This document shows positions 62,285-64,000 of a stretch of 64,000 nt of DNA, one piece after another. Origin of the DNA: Prosapia bicincta (Eukaryota; Arthropoda; Insecta; Hemiptera; Cercopidae); assembly GCA_036971475.1 (NCBI GenBank), contig JBAIZL010000001.1:144781692-144845691 (forward strand). The letters run 5' to 3'. Position 1 is the first letter of the stretch. Each line of letters opens with the position of its first letter. The position numbers and the translations under genes were made by a program. Below the pieces are notes generated by a model. It was given only the letters and a program-made list of their open reading frames with translations. It was not told the origin of the DNA and searched no databases.

Positions 62285-62522
62285 ATAGACTAATGACAGA
62301 TCACAGACAATTAACTAAAATGACTTGTAAATAAGATTATTTATTAAAAGTTCGGTATTGTTGATTTTTTTATTATGTTTTTTTTTGTAATGTTATGAAT
62401 TTTAAAATTGTAAATCACGTTGTATATTGGTGATAAAAACGAGCTCTGGGAAAAGAATTTCAGAAAGAAATGTAAAACGTTTAGAGCATGAATTAATTGT
62501 CTGTGATCTGTCATTAGCCTAT
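62285..62522. repeat. MITE-like element, right arm
   Basis: Mirror of 49735-49965, 7 bases longer because of a TGAAATTC-type indel and small changes near 62450. Its terminal repeats are intact. Confidence 0.8.
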
Positions 62523-62552
62523 GTAAAACCAATAATTAATTTACAGAGTACG

Positions 62553-62770
62553 GATAATGATAAGACTTGAGGCATTTGGATAAGGGAGGTACAGGGTTGA
62601 GTCAATGACCAGGAAGGTATCGGACTTGAGGCGTTTGGATAAGGGAGGTACAGAATCAGTATCTCTTGAATACAGTAATAACAAGACCTGAGGCGTTTGG
62701 GAGGCAGTGACAAGACCTGAGGCGTTTGGGAGGCAGTGACAAGACCTGAGGCGTTTGGGAGGTACCAGAT
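62553..62770 (-). repeat. 29-bp minisatellite, right arm
   Basis: Mirror of 49490-49700. Here all three 29-bp units read CAGGTCTTGTCAC, where the left arm has variants, so the right copy is more homogeneous. Confidence 0.85.
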
Positions 62771-63252
62771 TTTTTAAAGGGTTTCGAATACGGCGTCATC
62801 GGGTAAATTAATATAGGCTAAGGCACCACTCCACCACCCTCTGTCGGATACCTCTGGATTAGGAATTGCCACATACTTTATCAACAAAGAATCACGTATA
62901 TTGTAATTGACTTTTCTTATATTCTATTTATAAAGTTTAATTTCTTTAATTAAAAAAATATAATACTATATATGCTAATTGAATGATTAAAACTTAATGA
63001 CCATTTAATTTATACTTAGATGTAACATACTCCTGTACTATGTGTTTTACTTGCAAATAATGTCATTTATATTTTCGTGTTGAAATATCAGTGTTTATAC
63101 ACAGTGTATAACTTACTGTCTTTTAAACAAGAATATATTTCATATAACGAGCCAAACGTCTTGTTTTAGAAAAATAAAATAATAAAACTCCAATATTCTA
63201 TTTATATTCGTTTGATTTATAAGAATTATAAATAATAAAGAAAACAATTAAG

Positions 63253-63352
63253 NNNNNNNNNNNNNNNNNNNNNNNNNNNNNNNNNNNNNNNNNNNNNNNN
63301 NNNNNNNNNNNNNNNNNNNNNNNNNNNNNNNNNNNNNNNNNNNNNNNNNNNN
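63253..63352. other. Assembly gap (100 N)
   Basis: Exactly 100 N's, the conventional size for a gap of unknown length. It begins at the very base where the right palindrome arm ends. Confidence 0.99.
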
Positions 63353-63538
63353 TATATATATGGAGTGACACACAGGACCTCCAACGCCGTAACACCGCTA
63401 AGAAAAACCTTATATATATATATATGGAGTGACACACAGGACCTCCAAAGCCGTAACACCACTAAGAAAAACCTTATATATATATATATATATGGAGTGA
63501 CACACAGGACCTCCAAAGCCGTAACACCACTAAGAAAA

Positions 63539-63577
<39 letters not shown>

Positions 63578-63640
63578 ATATATATATATATATATGGAGT
63601 GACACACAGGACCTCCAAAGCCGTAACACCGCTAAGATAA

Positions 63641-63699
<59 letters not shown>

Positions 63700-63747
63700 A
63701 GTGACACACAGGACCTCCAAAGCCGTAACACCACTAAGAAAAACCTT

Positions 63748-63819
<72 letters not shown>

Positions 63820-63886
63820 AGTGACACACAGGGCCTCCAAAGCCGTAACACCACTAAGAAAAACCTTATATATATATATATAAGAT
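63353..63886 (+). repeat. Six 52-bp cores separated by variable (TA)n
   Basis: Cores starting TGGAGTGACACACAGGACC lie at 63361, 63425, 63493, 63595, 63697 and 63817 and end AACCTTA. They differ at only a few sites (AAC/AAG, CACCGC/CACCAC, AAGAAA/AAGATA, GGACC/GGGCC), while the TA spacers range from about 12 to about 68 bases. Long frames with runs of Tyr-Ile on both strands are by-products. Within each core TGGAG and CTCCA can pair over 13 bases. Confidence 0.95.
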
Positions 63887-64000
63887 TTCGAAACATTTAC
63901 TCTAAAACAGATTAAAAACCTTTTCCTAAAAATATAAAATAATAACAAATCTACCAAAGTGTTGTAAATATAAGTATTTTTTTTTTTTTTTTTTTCTATG
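63887..64000. other. AT-rich end of window with a poly(T) run
   Basis: Unique AT-rich sequence after the tandem array, with about 20 T's near 63976-63995. Nothing else is seen. Confidence 0.7.

Larger units (their letters stand above)
57201..63252 (-). repeat. Giant palindrome, right arm
   Basis: The inverted partner of 49005-55047. It begins inside a micro-exon (minus-strand ATGGAGGAATCTTTTTCAAA, then unrelated DNA) and ends at 63252, the last base before the 100-N gap. Every module of the left arm has its mirror here. Confidence 0.95.

Noticed and set aside
63226..63957. 243-codon minus frame and others rich in Tyr-Ile
   Set aside because: They run through (TA)n spacers and across the N gap; by-products of the tandem array.

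Overview
This window reads as a gene-poor, strongly AT-rich arthropod (probably insect) nuclear sequence, made mostly of mobile-element fossils, satellites and large inverted repeats. The case for an insect rests on recognisable families: a Gypsy-type LTR retrotransposon with a tRNA-Lys-like primer site, an I/R1/Jockey-type non-LTR element, a second non-LTR endonuclease, and piggyBac-, pogo- and Penelope-like fossils. A sap-feeding hemipteran is my guess from the style of these elements, but nothing proves it. I see no rRNA, intact tRNA, CRISPR array or confident intact host gene.

Layout. 1-4.7 kb: an LTR retrotransposon on the minus strand, cut by the left edge (pol with retropepsin, intact gag, primer-binding site, probable LTR of about 2 kb). 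4.7-7.7 kb: AT-rich, nothing recognised. 7.7-11.6 kb: a decayed minus-strand non-LTR element with ORF1, endonuclease, linker, the tail of the reverse transcriptase, RNase H and a C-terminal zinc knuckle; the reverse transcriptase core is deleted. 11.6-30.1 kb: AT-rich DNA with microsatellites, a perfect 46-bp inverted repeat, a possible lone exon near 16.0 kb, a piggyBac-like fossil near 20.6 kb, a second non-LTR endonuclease near 23.6 kb, a tRNA-derived SINE near 28.0 kb and a GIY-YIG fossil at 28.6 kb.

30,104-43,413 is a satellite array of 48 tandem monomers of about 278 bp. Its middle 33 monomers fall into classes arranged in higher-order ABC (834 bp) and ABCD (1,112 bp) blocks; the flanks are not ordered this way. 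A pogo/Tigger-like transposase fossil follows at about 46 kb. At 47.9-48.9 kb a 9-bp minisatellite lies in opposite orientations around a tRNA-like sequence, as in a foldback element.

The right end is dominated by a giant palindrome: arms 49,005-55,047 and 57,201-63,252, almost identical in the stretches compared, around a 2.15-kb spacer, the right arm ending exactly at a 100-N assembly gap. The arms carry what look like transcription units: repeated strong splice donors, three copies of one splice acceptor with its following exon, poly(A) signals, a TATA box, and a 14-codon micro-exon with a phase-compatible second exon. If the palindrome is real, each unit exists in opposite orientations and its transcripts could pair. 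These gene models are inferences from sequence signals only. After the gap comes a six-copy tandem repeat whose 52-bp cores are separated by (TA)n of variable length.
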